A stretch of DNA of 5,948 bases. Origin: BPJO01 sp037189665. Its GTDB lineage: Bacteria; Planctomycetota; Phycisphaerae; Tepidisphaerales; Tepidisphaeraceae. The DNA lies in assembly GCA_037189665.1 (NCBI GenBank), contig JBBCIV010000228.1:1-5948 (forward strand). The letters run 5' to 3'. Of this stretch, positions 5,017-5,948 are shown one piece after another (the stretch's first letter is position 1; the number at the start of each line of letters is the position of its first letter). The notes beneath the pieces were generated by a model. It was not told the DNA's origin. It made no database searches and worked only from the letters and a program-made list of their open reading frames with translations. The position numbers and the translations under genes are program-made.

Positions 5017-5059
5017 TAGAAAACAAGGGATCGCACACAGTTGCCTCGATTGTTTTCTA
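5017..5059. promoter_or_regulatory. Inverted repeat upstream of the LacI-type gene
   Basis: TAGAAAACAA (5017-5026) and its exact reverse complement (5050-5059) are separated by 23 bases, so the half-sites are 33 bases apart, about three helical turns. The AT-rich TATATATT at its left arm is the best -10-like sequence upstream of the regulator, though I find no good -35 partner. The octamer TAGAAAAC recurs at 3744-3751 in the oxidoreductase leader. It is a plausible operator for autoregulation or for another regulator. The remaining gene-free sequence from 4945 to 5333 shows no RNA gene or convincing small ORF. Confidence 0.45.
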
Positions 5060-5229
5060 CGCGAATCTCGCGTCGATTGGACTTGGTTCCAGGGGAGTCG
5101 GGCAGCAGGCAGCATACCTGGCCAATGTGCTGATGAATTCCGGCTTGGATTATGTTGCCGGGACAGTCTTGGCAGCGACGGGAGTCGGCGGGCGGCGCGC
5201 CTTTACTCTTGCATCGCACGCCTCTTTTG

Positions 5230-5243
5230 ATAACCTAGGTTAT
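5230..5243. promoter_or_regulatory. Palindrome upstream of the secreted-protein gene, candidate operator
   Basis: ATAACCTAGGTTAT is a perfect 14-bp palindrome inside an AT-rich patch (TTGATAACC to TTTATAAGG) about 90 bases before the ATG at 5334. It shares the heptamer ATAACCT with the oxidoreductase operator at 3769-3775, although the symmetry centres differ. I could not fit a convincing -35/-10 pair with normal spacing around it, so the promoter itself is unproven. Confidence 0.45.
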
Positions 5244-5333
5244 ATTTATAAGGATTGTTCAACGTTGACCGCAAGGCTGGGTACAACTACGCGTCTGGCT
5301 CGTTCACGCAGGTTCAACTACACGAGGGACAGC

Positions 5334-5948
5334 ATGTCCATTGAGCAGGTCCGTTCTTTGTTGGTCGTCTGGCTGGTTTCCCTCGTCTTGGCAGGGTGGG
5401 CTGTCGGGCAGGCCGCACCTGAAGCGCAACCGGCGGTATATGCGCCCTTTGTGCCAGTGGTCGTGGGAGAGAAGGCGAACCTTTCCCTCGGCGGCGCGGA
5501 TGCGGCGGTGGTCGCGCTCGATCCGGCCAGCGTGCCGCAGGGCGACCGCACGGTCAACGGCGTGCCGTTCGTTTTCGCCGCCGGCGAAAAGACGGCCGTG
5601 GACATCTCCGCCTCCATGCGAGGCCTGCAGGACCCGTACAGCAACAACAGCTTTTTTACCGAAAAGAACCTCGGTCAATTAGGCCGGATCGCGGTACCGG
5701 TTGCGGGCGACCAATACTCGGCGCTGCACCTGATCGCTTTCTCCGCGGGTCGGGCTGATCACGTGCGGCGGGCGACCGTCCGCATCGGCACGTACGGCAA
5801 CAGGACCAACATCTGCGAGGAGGCGATCGCCGAGGTGCCGGCGATCACCAGCGCCGGCCCCGACAGCGCCCGCCCGCCCATCGCAGTGAAGCGTCCGGAC
5901 GGACGGCCGGGGGTTCTGCCCCACGGCCGCGGGCCGCGGGCGCACCCC
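5334..5948 (+). CDS. Secreted protein with signal peptide, probably beta-sandwich, cut by right edge
   Basis: The frame is open for 205 codons from the ATG at 5334 to the window end, with GAGGG 5 bases upstream as ribosome binding site. The N-terminus is a clear signal peptide: a short polar start (MSIEQVR), a hydrophobic core (LLVVWLVSLVLAGWAV) and a likely cut after GQA near residue 27. The mature part resembles the beta-rich, probably carbohydrate-related modules of PVC secreted proteins: VNGVPFVF, then GRIAVPVAGDQYSALHLIAF and RRATVRIGTYGN, a pattern of paired strands with the SALHL motif. This is a resemblance, not a firm family call; an exported sugar-binding or hydrolase protein is the inference. 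It diverges from the LacI-type gene and has a palindrome upstream. The last 25 or so codons become extremely GC-rich with an arginine/proline/glycine bias, so the frame near the edge may contain sequence errors. Confidence 0.78.
   Translation, partial: MSIEQVRSLLVVWLVSLVLAGWAVGQAAPEAQPAVYAPFVPVVVGEKANLSLGGADAAVVALDPASVPQGDRTVNGVPFVFAAGEKTAVDISASMRGLQDPYSNNSFFTEKNLGQLGRIAVPVAGDQYSALHLIAFSAGRADHVRRATVRIGTYGNRTNICEEAIAEVPAITSAGPDSARPPIAVKRPDGRPGVLPHGRGPRAHP

Noticed and set aside
4945..5333. Small + or - genes in the divergent spacer
   Set aside because: Frames of about 94-112 codons exist but overlap the promoter and operator region and lack ribosome binding sites and plausible products.
1..5948. 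CRISPR array
   Set aside because: No regularly spaced direct repeats of 25-40 bases are present anywhere in the window.

Overview
The window looks like part of a moderately GC-rich bacterial genome, most likely from the PVC group (Planctomycetota or a relative). That is a judgement from gene style, not a marker-gene result. It rests on a LacI-family regulator next to a Gfo/Idh/MocA oxidoreductase and a secreted beta-rich protein, a tRNA end without encoded CCA, loosely packed genes with long spacers, and a decayed DnaE2-like fragment. Three reading frames run off or up to the window edges, so both ends are cut.

Left part (1-1800): a mobile-element-like region. Two opposed reading frames overlap at the left edge, one entering from outside on the + strand and one starting at 487 on the - strand behind a good ribosome binding site. 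Two strong hairpins lie inside the overlap. An intrinsic terminator at 506-542 separates them from a small serine recombinase (741-1442, - strand). The recombinase promoter (TTGACC-16-TAAAAT) sits inside a perfect 15-bp inverted repeat and would give an almost leaderless mRNA. Upstream is a repeat-dense, gene-free stretch (1491-1716), then a perfect intrinsic terminator (1717-1748), then only the 3' half of a Met-anticodon tRNA (1757-1799). A 3' half without its 5' half beside a recombinase is the classic look of an integration scar.

Middle (1800-2345): no intact gene is evident. There is a 12-bp tandem repeat, a frame resembling the C-terminus of error-prone DNA polymerase DnaE2 broken by an internal TAG, and an unrecognised 60-codon frame that may be another remnant.

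Right part (2350-5948): a probable sugar-metabolism locus. A Gfo/Idh/MocA oxidoreductase (2350-3633) and a LacI-family regulator (3907-4944) are both on the - strand; a secreted protein (5334 to the right edge) diverges on +. The oxidoreductase has its own promoter (TTGAAC-17-TACTAT) with an 18-bp palindrome across the spacer and -10 box. A second palindrome sharing the heptamer ATAACCT lies upstream of the secreted-protein gene. The simplest inference is that the LacI-type protein senses a sugar or derivative and controls both neighbours. No clearly new multi-gene system is visible; the most unusual parts are the tRNA scar with its recombinase control region and the opposed frames at the left edge.
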